From a virus, in IMG/VR virus record IMGVR_UViG_3300008627_000001, positions 60,452-124,451 of that record: DNA of 64,000 bases. One strand, given 5' to 3'. The notes beneath the pieces were generated by a model. That model saw only the letters and a list, made by a program, of their open reading frames with translations, had not been told where the DNA came from and did no database searches. Positions 34,811 to 43,435 of the stretch are shown piece after piece. The translations under genes and the position numbers were made by a program. The first letter of the stretch is position 1. Every line of letters starts with the position of its first letter.

Positions 34811-36043
34811 ATGGCCGCTAAAAAGAAAAAAGCAAAGAAACGAGTATCTAAAAAAGTTGACGGAGCATTTGCAGAGCCTACGTGGGATGATGTAAGTTTT
34901 ACGTCTGAAGAAATACTAGATTTGGACGACGAAATAAAAACTGAAATTAACCTGCGTATTACGCAAGGCCTCAATTTTTATAATTATCACCACACGTTCA
35001 AGGACAGTAAGCAACCGCTTATTGAATGGATGAAATCGCAAAAGGTTGTTGATAAAGTGGCAATTGCGGCAATAAAGGATGCGCCAGATTACCAAATTGG
35101 TATTACTGCCGGCTCCGTTGCTCGTATGCTACTCAAAGGCGCTCCGCCAATGGATAATCTTCTCGCTGGACTTAAAAAGAGAATTCGCATAATTGTCGAG
35201 TCTATTGAAAATCCACAAGGCTGGGGAGAGGATACCGCAAAGCCAAAAGAGAAACCAAAAGCGGCTCAAGTTATCTCTATTCAGGATCGCATGATAGAGA
35301 AAATAAACAATTTTGTTGGCGAGTACATTGAAGGTGCTGTTGACGACATGATTGCCAATGGCTTTAAGTCAGATTTCAAATTGTCCACTTTGCTACAAAC
35401 ACATAACATATCTGGCAAAGCGGCCGGACTTATTCCTAGGATGTTTGAGAATGAGATTGCGGATCTTACACTATTAATTAATGGTGTAGATAAAGAAGAT
35501 GAGATGGAAGCACAATTATTAGAAGGCTATCCATATAAAAAGTCAGAGTTAAAGAAGTTACTTGCTTTTTACTCTGCTATTGTTGCAGACGCTGAGCATC
35601 ATGCTAATCTACAAAAAGCAACTCGCAAGGTGCGTAAGAAGAAAGCACTAAGCAAAGAGAAGTTGATTGGCAAGATTAAGTATAAAATACAGGACGAAAA
35701 ACTAAAACTTGTCTCGATAGATCCAAAAGACATAATTGGTGCTAACGAACTTTGGGTTTACAACACAAAGAATCGCAAGATTGGCAAGTATGTTGCCTCT
35801 AACATTGATCCAAAGGGTATGGCTAGGGATGGCACAGGGTTAAGCATTAAAGGCACTACTATTATAGGTTTTGACGAGAAGTTAAGCAGACAAAAAACAT
35901 TGCGTAAGCCAGAAGACTCGCTAAAAGAGTTTAAGAGTGCGGGCAAGGTTGCTTTACGCAAGTTCTTAGATGAATTGACCACCACAGACACGAAACTTAA
36001 CGGGAGGGTAAACTCTGATACTATATTACTTAAGGTAATCTAA
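34811..36043 (+). CDS. Conserved phage protein of unknown function, early-type promoter
   Basis: This is a 410-residue protein. The first 15 residues are almost all Ala and Lys/Arg (AAKKKKAKKRVSKK). The rest is helical, with LRITQGLNFYNYHHTFKDSK, QPLIEWMKSQK, a lysine/proline linker near 140-155, a helical region to about 260, and a C-terminal ELWVYNTKNRKIGKYVASNI, then PKGMARDGTGLSIKGTTIIG. No enzymatic motif is recognised. The style resembles a widespread but uncharacterised marine phage protein. A consensus early promoter and good ribosome site set it apart from the late neck genes around it, suggesting a role early in infection, perhaps nucleic-acid binding via the basic tail. Confidence 0.65.
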   Translation: MAAKKKKAKKRVSKKVDGAFAEPTWDDVSFTSEEILDLDDEIKTEINLRITQGLNFYNYHHTFKDSKQPLIEWMKSQKVVDKVAIAAIKDAPDYQIGITAGSVARMLLKGAPPMDNLLAGLKKRIRIIVESIENPQGWGEDTAKPKEKPKAAQVISIQDRMIEKINNFVGEYIEGAVDDMIANGFKSDFKLSTLLQTHNISGKAAGLIPRMFENEIADLTLLINGVDKEDEMEAQLLEGYPYKKSELKKLLAFYSAIVADAEHHANLQKATRKVRKKKALSKEKLIGKIKYKIQDEKLKLVSIDPKDIIGANELWVYNTKNRKIGKYVASNIDPKGMARDGTGLSIKGTTIIGFDEKLSRQKTLRKPEDSLKEFKSAGKVALRKFLDELTTTDTKLNGRVNSDTILLKVI

Positions 36044-36054
36044 TAAATATATGT

Positions 36055-36816
36055 ATGGCAACAAAAGAATTAACCAAACTTAAAAATGCGTTATTCACAA
36101 ATGTTAGATTACGTTTAGGTGAGAGAATCATTGATATTGAACTAGACAACGAGCATTTGGAAGTAGCATTAAACAATGCTGTTAACAGATATCGTCAAAT
36201 GAGTGCTAACAGTGTTGAAGAGTCTTATGGCTTTTTAACATTAGAGAAAAATAAACAAGAGTATTTTTTAGACGATAATATTTTAGAAGTTAGACAAATA
36301 TTTAGAAGAACTATTGGTAGCACAAGTGGTGAAGGTGCTTCAAACTTTGAGCCATTCGAAGCAGGTTACATGAATATGTATATGCTACAGGCAGGTAGAG
36401 TAGGTGGTTTAGCAACATATGAATTATTTGCTGGATATCAAGAAACAGCATCAAGAATGTTTGGTGGATTTATTAATTATACATGGGATTCAGTAACTAA
36501 AAAACTTACAATCGTTCGTAAAGTTGACGGTGACACTGAAAGCGTATTACTTTGGTTATATAACCAAAAACCACTTGAAAATATAATTCAACACCATATG
36601 ACAAAGAAATGGATAGAAGATTATACACTCGCAATGTGCAAGCAAATACTCGGCGAAGCACGTTCCAAATTTGCTACAATCGCTGGACCACAAGGTGGTA
36701 CAACGATGAATGGTAGTGAATTAAAAGCAGAAGGCCAACAAGAGATGGTTGATCTAGCATTACAATTACAAAACTTTGAAGATGGTGGCACACCGATGTC
36801 ATTCGTCATTGGATAA
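36055..36816 (+). CDS. gp13: Neck protein gp13
   Basis: This 253-residue protein is the head-side neck (connector) protein that seals the filled head with gp14. Family segments are LRLGERIIDIELDNEHLEVA and LNNAVNRYRQMSANSVEESY near the N-terminus. In the middle is FLDDNILEVRQIFRRTIG. Near the C-terminus are YNQKPLENIIQHHMTKKWIE, DYTLAMCKQILGEARSKF and AGPQGGTTMNGSELKAEG. Length is a little below T4 gp13 (309 aa). It follows the 34811 gene by 12 bp and so may be read from both early and late transcripts. Confidence 0.93.
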   Translation: MATKELTKLKNALFTNVRLRLGERIIDIELDNEHLEVALNNAVNRYRQMSANSVEESYGFLTLEKNKQEYFLDDNILEVRQIFRRTIGSTSGEGASNFEPFEAGYMNMYMLQAGRVGGLATYELFAGYQETASRMFGGFINYTWDSVTKKLTIVRKVDGDTESVLLWLYNQKPLENIIQHHMTKKWIEDYTLAMCKQILGEARSKFATIAGPQGGTTMNGSELKAEGQQEMVDLALQLQNFEDGGTPMSFVIG

Positions 36817-36843
36817 TATTACACACACACAGGAGAACCACAG

Positions 36844-36921
36844 ATGGGAACCGTGATTTTTATCATGGTAGTAGTCGCACTCGTAGCGGCAACACTCTAC
36901 ATTCACAATAAAACACAATAA
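36844..36921 (+). CDS. 25-residue single-span membrane peptide
   Basis: MGTVIFIMVVVALVAATLYI followed by HNKTQ: one hydrophobic span with a short polar end. The AGGAG site is placed 9 bases before the ATG. Too short for family recognition; the clear ribosome site and span support expression. Confidence 0.5.
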   Translation: MGTVIFIMVVVALVAATLYIHNKTQ

Positions 36922-36932
36922 CATTTAAACAT

Positions 36933-37577
36933 ATGATTATAGGACTAGTAGGATTCAAAGGCTGTGGTAAAGACACTGTCGCAAATTATCTTATCGATAA
37001 TAGTAGAGAAACATGGATTAGAGGAAGTTTTGCTGACTCATTAAAAGATTCACTTGCCTCTGTATTCCAATGGGATCGTGCCATGCTAGAAGGCGACACG
37101 AAAGAAAGCAGAGAATGGCGCGAAACAGTAGACGAATGGTGGGCAAATAAACTAGACATGCCTGACTTTACTCCACGACTTGCTCTACAAGTATGCGGCA
37201 CAGATTTATGGCGTAATAAGTTTCACGACGATATATGGTTGTTAAGTTTAGAAAAGAAACTAACTACTGCTGAACACAACGTTATTATTACTGATACACG
37301 CTTTCCCAATGAGATTGATCTAATAAAAAGACTAGATGGAAAGATAATACGTGTAAAACGCGGTACAGAGCCCGAATGGTGGAGTACAGCAGTTGCAGAT
37401 AATGCAGAGCGTGATGAACCTATGCATGAGTTAATGATGCCATTAGTGTATCCAAAAGTACATGCATCAGAATATTCTTGGGTTGGGTGTGATTTGGATT
37501 ATACTATTAAAAACAATAGCACTCTGCAATCGCTTGAAGAATCAGTTAAAGCATTGTGTTTAGAAATCAGGAATTAA
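36933..37577 (+). CDS. gp1: Deoxynucleoside monophosphate kinase (T4 gp1-like)
   Basis: This 214-residue P-loop kinase phosphorylates dNMPs to dNDPs for phage DNA synthesis. Walker A is GFKGCGKDT at residues 7-15. Then come the substrate-side segment FADSLKDSLASVFQWDRAML, LALQVCGTDLWRNKFHDDIW and the second acidic strand NVIITDTRFPNEIDLIKRL. Length matches T4 gp1 (241 aa) reasonably. Its 3' end overlaps by 18 nt the end of an HNH gene on the other strand, so the unit has been invaded immediately downstream. Confidence 0.92.
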   Translation: MIIGLVGFKGCGKDTVANYLIDNSRETWIRGSFADSLKDSLASVFQWDRAMLEGDTKESREWRETVDEWWANKLDMPDFTPRLALQVCGTDLWRNKFHDDIWLLSLEKKLTTAEHNVIITDTRFPNEIDLIKRLDGKIIRVKRGTEPEWWSTAVADNAERDEPMHELMMPLVYPKVHASEYSWVGCDLDYTIKNNSTLQSLEESVKALCLEIRN

Positions 37578-37961
37578 ATCACCCTGCTTCCATCCCTTAC
37601 CAGTAGCGTATAATAATCTATGACAGTTAGCGCAAACTGTTTTTAAATTCTTCCAATTATTATTTTTCCTATCTCCGTCTTGGTGATAAACATCTAGTTG
37701 TACTGTGTGGTCTGCTTTAAAGCCACACTTTTCACAGTAGTTTTTTTTATTATATCCACTAGACTTCCAATTTGTCTTGGGTGTGGTTCGAAGTTTTTTT
37801 GCTTTTCGAGCGCACTTATCACACCTTGATCTGTAATGCGGGTTGCCTTTTTTATAATAATTTATTGCTACTGGTCGCATACCGCAACGACAGAGCGGTC
37901 TTTCGCTATGTTTCACGAGAGTATTTATTTTTATGAACCCTTTTCTTTGCCCTTTGGGCAC
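37560..37961 (-). CDS. HNH homing-type endonuclease
   Basis: This is a 133-residue protein. The C-terminal HNH region reads HTVQLDVYHQDGDRKNNNWK, then NLKTVCANCH. The general-base histidine lies in VYHQDG, the asparagines in NNNW, and the last histidine in ANCH. Two CxxC pairs (CDKC, CEKC) and CRCG near the N-terminus suggest structural zinc. Free-standing HNH genes in T4-like phages are mobile. This one is antisense to its neighbours, sits between gp1 and gp18, and overlaps the gp1 stop by 18 nt. The probable cut site would be in the gp1-gp18 junction of a relative lacking it. Confidence 0.88.
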   Translation of the reverse strand: MPKGQRKGFIKINTLVKHSERPLCRCGMRPVAINYYKKGNPHYRSRCDKCARKAKKLRTTPKTNWKSSGYNKKNYCEKCGFKADHTVQLDVYHQDGDRKNNNWKNLKTVCANCHRLLYATGKGWKQGDLIPDF

Positions 37962-38010
37962 CTTCGTATGGCACTAAATTCCGGAAATCTAAATAAATAT
38001 TGGTAACAAA

Positions 38011-38045
38011 TACATCTATATAGATGTAGAATTTTAATTAAAATT
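38011..38045. repeat. Two consecutive perfect palindromes before gp18
   Basis: TACATCTATATAGATGTA (38011-38028) and AATTTTAATTAAAATT (38030-38045) lie one base apart in the gp18 leader, between a CTAAATA late-like box (37989-37995) and the gp18 ribosome site. They may fold in the mRNA or bind a protein. Confidence 0.6.
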
Positions 38046-38064
38046 TTATACGAGGAAAAAGATT

Positions 38065-41000
38065 ATGGCTTTAGTATCTCCAGGTGTTGAAGTTACTGTA
38101 ACCAATGAATCCGCGTATGTTACATCAGATCCAGGTACAGTTCCACTAATATTAGTAGCAACTGCACAAAATAAGTTACAAGCTTCTGGATCAGGCACAG
38201 CATCCGGAACAACAGCGGCGAATGCCGGCAAGGTTCAGCTACTTACTTCACAACTAGAATTAGCTACAACATATGGTACTCCTACTTTTTATAGTAGTAC
38301 TTCTGGAACAATGTTGCATGGCTATGAATTAAACGAATACGGCTTACATGCCGCGTATTCATATTTAGGTATTGCTAATAGAGCATACGTGTTAAGAGCA
38401 GATATTGATTTAAGCAAATTAACAGGCTCTGCAACGGCGCCAACAGGTACCCCAGTTAACGGCACACATTGGTTAAATTTAACAAATACAGTGTGGGGTT
38501 TACATGTATGGAATGCCACAACAGATACATTTACATATACAATACCTAAAATTTGTGCTACAGAGCACACAGGTAGTCCATCCTATATTCCAAATGCTTC
38601 ATTTGGTTCTATAGGTGATTACGCAATTGTTACAGCAACAACAAACAATGCTGTATATTATAAAAATAGCAGTAACACATGGGTAGCAGTTGGTTCAGGT
38701 ACTGCAACTGACTCTCCACATTCTGAAGCAACAAGAAATGCATCATGGGCATCAAGTTTCCCAGCAATTTCAGTTACACCAAGTGCGGTGAACATTGGTG
38801 ACGCGTTTAGTATCAATGGTACAACTATTACATTTACTGGTACAGGCGTTGCTGATATTGTTAACAATATTAATACCACGTTTGACGGTCTTGCAACTGC
38901 AAGAAAGGGTGTTCAGGCATATAACAATAGTGGTGTTTTAGAAATATATATTATTGGTTCATCAGCCGCAGGCGGATCCGCTGATAGATCTGCTATTTTT
39001 GCAAACGTTTCAGGTACTGCACTTGCAGACATGGGCATAACTGCCGATACCTATTTTGGTCCGTTGATGAGCGAAGCATCATATACATCTCCGCCACCTT
39101 GGACACCAGGCGCCGCAAACGAAGCACCGACTGGTAGTATGTGGGTTAAACTTGATGGCAATTTAGGCGGATCTAACGGTAATAATATTAAATTTAGAGT
39201 ATATTCATCAACAACTGGGTTATGGGAAGCAAAAGCCCCAAGCGTTTATGATAGTATAACAGTCGCTACAACAAGTTTAGGTGGTACTGATCCAAGAACT
39301 ATAACAGTAGGCTCGATAATGGTTGATACTGATGTTGATTCAGTGGATGAAGTAACATTTAAACCATATCGACGCAAGTCGGCCGGCGAGCTTGTTGTTA
39401 CTGGTACTAACACATCACCAACATTCACATCTACAGAAACATTCACTATTAATGGTACAACTGTAACTTTGACTGGCACTACTGCAACAGCTTTTGTAAC
39501 AGCAGTCAGCGCCGCAGGTATTACAGATGTTTCGGCTAAAATTGAAACATCAGGTGCAGTGTCACTAATTCATGCTAAAGGTGGTGACTTAGTACTACGC
39601 GATACATCAGGCACACCACTAACGGGTGTGGCAGATGCTAGTATTTCTGCTTCATTATCTAATGTATATACGCTGCCAAATGGTGACCTAATTGGTACAA
39701 ACTGGGAAGAGTTAACATATGAAGCATCATTAACAACACCTACAACAGATCCTGCTGAAGGTGATTTATGGTATGACACAACACTTGTTGCTGACATCAT
39801 GGTTCATGATGGTACAACATGGAAAGGTTACCAAAATGTTTCAACAGATTATCGTGGATATGATCTAAGTGTAACAGATCCAGCTGGCCCAATTTTTGCA
39901 GCCGCTGAACCACTAACACAATCTGATGAAACAGCACTTGTAAATGGTGATATTTGGGTCAACACATCTGACTTAGATAATTATCCTAAGATTTATCGTA
40001 GACAAGGTGGTGAATGGATTCTAATTGATACAACAGATCAAACATCATCAAATGGTGTTTTATTTGCTGATGCAAGATGGCAAACAGCGGCCGCCGCTAA
40101 AGTAAGTGGCACTGGCGCTGGTACTGCATCAAGTATTGCAGATTTATTAAGCGATGATTTCCTAGATCCGGATGCTCCAGATCCTGCGTCATATCCACGT
40201 GGTATGTTGCTATGGAATACAAGACGCAGTGGTTATACAGTAAAAGAATATAAGAAAGATTTTGTTACAACATCAAAATATTCTTCAGGTAACCCACGTA
40301 TGTCAAGCGAATCTGTTGCTACTTATTATCCAGATCGTTGGACAAACAAGTCAGGCACAAAATCTAATGGAACACTATACGCAGGTCGCAAGGCCCAACG
40401 TGCAGTCGTTGTTGCCGCAATGAAATCAGCGGTTGATGCAAATACAGATATTCGTGAAGAGCAACGTCAATTTAACTTACTTGCCGCCCCTGGATATCCA
40501 GAATTGCTATCAAATATGACTACATTGAACGTAGATAGAAAAGAAACTGCTCACGTTATTGGTGATACTCCGTTCCGTTTAGCAGATAATTCTGCGAAAA
40601 TTCAAGTATGGAGTAAAAACTCTAATGCAGCCGAAGATAACGGTGAAGATGGCCTAGTAACTAATAATGAATATATGTCAGTTTACTACCCATCAGGGTT
40701 ATCAAATGACCTAGCAGGTAACAAAATTGTTGTTCCGGCAAGTCATATGATATTACGCACATTTGCTTATAATGATAGTGTCGGTTATCCATGGTTTGCG
40801 GCCGCAGGCACAAACAGAGGAAAAATTTCCAATGCTACAGCAATTGGTTATATTGATGGATCAGGAGAGTTTAACAGCATTGCAGTTAGAGAAGGACTAC
40901 GTGACGTATTATATACTGATAACATTAATCCATTAACATTTATTAATGGCAGTGGTTTGATGAACTTTGGTAATAAGACCCGCTCTTCTACATCTTCCGC

Positions 41001-41322
41001 AATTGATAGAGTTAACGTTTCAAGACTCGTGTCTTACATGAGACGTCAACTAGATCTTATCGCAAAACCATTTATTTTCGAACCCAATGATGAATTAACC
41101 CGTAACGAAATTAAGGGTGTAATTGATTCATTTTGTAATGAACTATTGGCTAAGCGAGCAATTGGTGATTACTTGGTAGTATGTGATGAAACTAATAACA
41201 CCCCGGCTAGAATTGATCGTAACGAATTATACGTTGACGTAGCAATTGAGCCAATTAAGGCGTTAGAGTTCATTTATATTCCAGTAAGATTGAAGAATAC
41301 AGGAGAAATCGCGGCTCTATAG
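38065..41322 (+). CDS. gp18: Tail sheath protein gp18 (enlarged)
   Basis: This 1085-residue protein is much larger than T4 gp18 (659 aa). The N-terminus SPGVEVTVTNESAYVTSDPG and the YGLHAAYSYLGIANRAYVLR block identify the contractile sheath. The conserved C-terminal domain is INPLTFINGSGLMNFGNKTR, SRLVSYMRRQLDLIAKPFIF and EPNDELTRNEIKGVIDSFCN. Between about 120 and 700 lie inserted beta modules. Two are related FSINGTTITFTGTGVADIVN and FTINGTTVTLTGTTATAFVT units. Several are GDLWYDTT...HDGTTWKGY types, which should project from the tail surface. A terminator follows. Confidence 0.92.
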   Translation: MALVSPGVEVTVTNESAYVTSDPGTVPLILVATAQNKLQASGSGTASGTTAANAGKVQLLTSQLELATTYGTPTFYSSTSGTMLHGYELNEYGLHAAYSYLGIANRAYVLRADIDLSKLTGSATAPTGTPVNGTHWLNLTNTVWGLHVWNATTDTFTYTIPKICATEHTGSPSYIPNASFGSIGDYAIVTATTNNAVYYKNSSNTWVAVGSGTATDSPHSEATRNASWASSFPAISVTPSAVNIGDAFSINGTTITFTGTGVADIVNNINTTFDGLATARKGVQAYNNSGVLEIYIIGSSAAGGSADRSAIFANVSGTALADMGITADTYFGPLMSEASYTSPPPWTPGAANEAPTGSMWVKLDGNLGGSNGNNIKFRVYSSTTGLWEAKAPSVYDSITVATTSLGGTDPRTITVGSIMVDTDVDSVDEVTFKPYRRKSAGELVVTGTNTSPTFTSTETFTINGTTVTLTGTTATAFVTAVSAAGITDVSAKIETSGAVSLIHAKGGDLVLRDTSGTPLTGVADASISASLSNVYTLPNGDLIGTNWEELTYEASLTTPTTDPAEGDLWYDTTLVADIMVHDGTTWKGYQNVSTDYRGYDLSVTDPAGPIFAAAEPLTQSDETALVNGDIWVNTSDLDNYPKIYRRQGGEWILIDTTDQTSSNGVLFADARWQTAAAAKVSGTGAGTASSIADLLSDDFLDPDAPDPASYPRGMLLWNTRRSGYTVKEYKKDFVTTSKYSSGNPRMSSESVATYYPDRWTNKSGTKSNGTLYAGRKAQRAVVVAAMKSAVDANTDIREEQRQFNLLAAPGYPELLSNMTTLNVDRKETAHVIGDTPFRLADNSAKIQVWSKNSNAAEDNGEDGLVTNNEYMSVYYPSGLSNDLAGNKIVVPASHMILRTFAYNDSVGYPWFAAAGTNRGKISNATAIGYIDGSGEFNSIAVREGLRDVLYTDNINPLTFINGSGLMNFGNKTRSSTSSAIDRVNVSRLVSYMRRQLDLIAKPFIFEPNDELTRNEIKGVIDSFCNELLAKRAIGDYLVVCDETNNTPARIDRNELYVDVAIEPIKALEFIYIPVRLKNTGEIAAL

Positions 41323-41335
41323 AGTTTAAACAATG

Positions 41336-41363
41336 ATTAGGGGTGGCAAAAACCACCCCTAAT
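41336..41363 (+). terminator. Terminator-like hairpin after gp18
   Basis: ATTAGGGGTGG (41336-41346) pairs perfectly with CCACCCCTAAT (41353-41363) around CAAAAA. There is no T-run, so it may end only part of the transcripts or protect the 3' end. Confidence 0.7.
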
Positions 41364-41395
41364 ACATAGATAAATAAAAGAAATAGGAGAATAAT

Positions 41396-42004
41396 ATGTC
41401 CGTAGCGTCATTAACAAAATTCACAGTTCCAATTAGTGGAGCCGGATCTCAAGGTACTTTGATGCCGAAATTGAAATATCGCTTTAGAGCGATAATGGAA
41501 AACTTTGGCGTTACTACTCCGAGATCAGAAATCACAAAGAATGTAATGGATATTACTCGACCAACAGCATCCTTTGAGAATCAAATTATAGATGTTTACA
41601 ACTCAAGAATTAATGTTCTTGGTAAACATACATGGGAACCAGTTACAATTAATCTACGTGATGATGTAAACGGTGAGATGACTCGCCGAGTAGGTGAACA
41701 AATGCAGAAGCAGTTCGACTTCTTCGAGCAAATGAGTTCAGTATCTGGTATTGATTACAAGTTTACACTAAAGTACGAAGTACTTGACGGTGGTAACGGT
41801 GCGACAGCCCCGGGTGTTCTAGAAACATGGGAATTGTACGGTTGCTATATTGAAAACGTAAACTATAATGACTTGACTTATACAGCAAGTGACCCAGCAA
41901 CAATTACAATGTCAATTAGATATGATAACGCATTGAACACACCGATTGGTAATGGTGTTGGTGCGCCCGTATCAAGAGGAGCAGGTTCAGTAGCGACAGG
42001 CTAA
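41396..42004 (+). CDS. gp19: Tail tube protein gp19
   Basis: This 202-residue protein forms the inner tail tube. Family segments are MPKLKYRFRAIMENFGVTTP, DITRPTASFENQIIDVYNSR, LGKHTWEPVTINLRDDVNGE and WELYGCYIENVNYNDLTYTA. Length is close to T4 gp19 (163 aa) plus a short glycine/alanine-rich end. It follows gp18 as in T4, with its own strong ribosome site. Confidence 0.95.
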   Translation: MSVASLTKFTVPISGAGSQGTLMPKLKYRFRAIMENFGVTTPRSEITKNVMDITRPTASFENQIIDVYNSRINVLGKHTWEPVTINLRDDVNGEMTRRVGEQMQKQFDFFEQMSSVSGIDYKFTLKYEVLDGGNGATAPGVLETWELYGCYIENVNYNDLTYTASDPATITMSIRYDNALNTPIGNGVGAPVSRGAGSVATG

Positions 42005-42008
42005 TTTA

Positions 42009-43019
42009 ATGGCATCGTATCTTAACAATTATTTGCGTGGTATTGGGGCCGGCGGTTTTATGAAGGACTACCGCCACGCAAGTAACCTTTACACACATTC
42101 TAATTACAGACTTTCACCTAAGTTTAGATTTTTATATCATTGTGTTTTTATTTTAGATAGTTCTGCAAAGACATTAAATTATCAAGACAATGAAGTAGGC
42201 TTTATGGTAAAGTCTGTTGATCTACCAGGTGTTAGTTTTGATGTAGAGGAACTTAAACAATACAATAGAAAGTCTTTTAATTATACAGGTGTTGCGTATA
42301 ACGGTGTAAACATCGTATTTCATGATGATAACGCAAATAATGTTAGAAACTTTCTTTCAAATGTTTATAACCACTACACTTCTGACGGGAATAAGGCCGA
42401 TGGTGAATATGGTATTAGAACATCAGGATTAAAAGACACCTATCAGGAAGCAAGTTCAAGTGCATTATTGAGTTGGGGTTTAGATTCTAACTTTACTTTG
42501 CAAGGAACAAATTTAATTAAAGAAATACAAATATATTCTTTATCAAAAGGAATAGGAAGTAGATATAGTTTAAAAAATCCTATCGTAACCCAATTCTCTC
42601 ATGGGTCCCATGATCAATCAGACGGCTCTGGTCCCAAGGAAAGTAATATTGCTATAAGTTATGATGCGTATACATATGCAGATATCCCCGTGGCACAGAT
42701 TCCAAATTTTGGGGCTGCTGGTTATGACAGACTTCCAGGATCCACTGCAGACGGACTTGGAGCAAGCAGTGAATCAATAATATCAGGGTTGCGTGGAGTA
42801 TTAGATTCTATTCCTGATAAAAATCCATATGATATATTAAATACAGCAGTACAAACCGCGGCACAAATTGAAGCATTTGATAGTCAGAATTTAATACAAT
42901 CTGCATTTGGGTCTTCTTTGCCGTCTACAATAGAGCAGGTTGTTAAAAACGCATCACACGCATTTCCTACTGCCACCGTTAGAAAAGCACAGGAAATAAT
43001 TAAAGGAATTAAAGGTTAA
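42009..43019 (+). CDS. Second tail-tube-fold protein (tube/baseplate adaptor)
   Basis: This is a 336-residue protein. Residues 30-125 parallel gp19: RLSPKFRFLYHCVFILDSSA, VGFMVKSVDLPGVSFDVEEL, NRKSFNYTGVAYNGVNIVFH and NVRNFLSNVYNHYTSDG. In T4 the gp19-fold proteins gp48 and gp54 start the tube on the baseplate, and this gene could play that part or be a tube variant. The C-terminal third is helical and low in similarity. It starts 4 bp after gp19, so the two are co-translated. Confidence 0.65.
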   Translation: MASYLNNYLRGIGAGGFMKDYRHASNLYTHSNYRLSPKFRFLYHCVFILDSSAKTLNYQDNEVGFMVKSVDLPGVSFDVEELKQYNRKSFNYTGVAYNGVNIVFHDDNANNVRNFLSNVYNHYTSDGNKADGEYGIRTSGLKDTYQEASSSALLSWGLDSNFTLQGTNLIKEIQIYSLSKGIGSRYSLKNPIVTQFSHGSHDQSDGSGPKESNIAISYDAYTYADIPVAQIPNFGAAGYDRLPGSTADGLGASSESIISGLRGVLDSIPDKNPYDILNTAVQTAAQIEAFDSQNLIQSAFGSSLPSTIEQVVKNASHAFPTATVRKAQEIIKGIKG

Positions 43020-43024
43020 TAACA

Positions 43025-43432
43025 ATGCCTAATTATACAAATTATTATAAAAATACAGCACAACCTATAAATGAAACTAGTTCAGGCAAATTAAGTGTTG
43101 ACGACAAAAGGCAAAAGTTCTTTAATAATTATTATACAAAAGTTCAATCAGTTGATCCGGCCCAATATGATATTGTTATCGGTTTTTTAAAGGGAAGAGG
43201 TTATGAAGAATCTGTTCAAAGAAATTTATCAATTACATTAATGGAAATCGCTGTAGAACAGGATGTAAATATAGTAGATTTAATAAATCAACTTGAAGAA
43301 GTAAAAGATTCTATAAAATTAAATACTCTTCTATGCATATTATGTAATACTACAAGAAATAGAACAAGTGTGTTAGGTTTTAAAAAAGATGGCTCAATAA
43401 ATAGTACAGTAAAAAGAACAATACTGGCTTAA
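43025..43432 (+). CDS. Conserved virion-region protein of unknown function
   Basis: This 135-residue protein has a polar N-terminus (NYTNYYKNTAQPINETSS), a helical middle (QYDIVIGFLKGRGYEESVQR, MEIAVEQDVNIVDLINQLEE) and a C-terminus LLCILCNTTRNRTSVLGFKK. The ending resembles a small protein encoded by many marine T4-like phages between tube and head-completion genes, but I cannot name it. Start is 5 bp after the upstream stop and the stop is 3 bp before gp4. Confidence 0.6.
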   Translation: MPNYTNYYKNTAQPINETSSGKLSVDDKRQKFFNNYYTKVQSVDPAQYDIVIGFLKGRGYEESVQRNLSITLMEIAVEQDVNIVDLINQLEEVKDSIKLNTLLCILCNTTRNRTSVLGFKKDGSINSTVKRTILA

Positions 43433-43435
43433 ATT

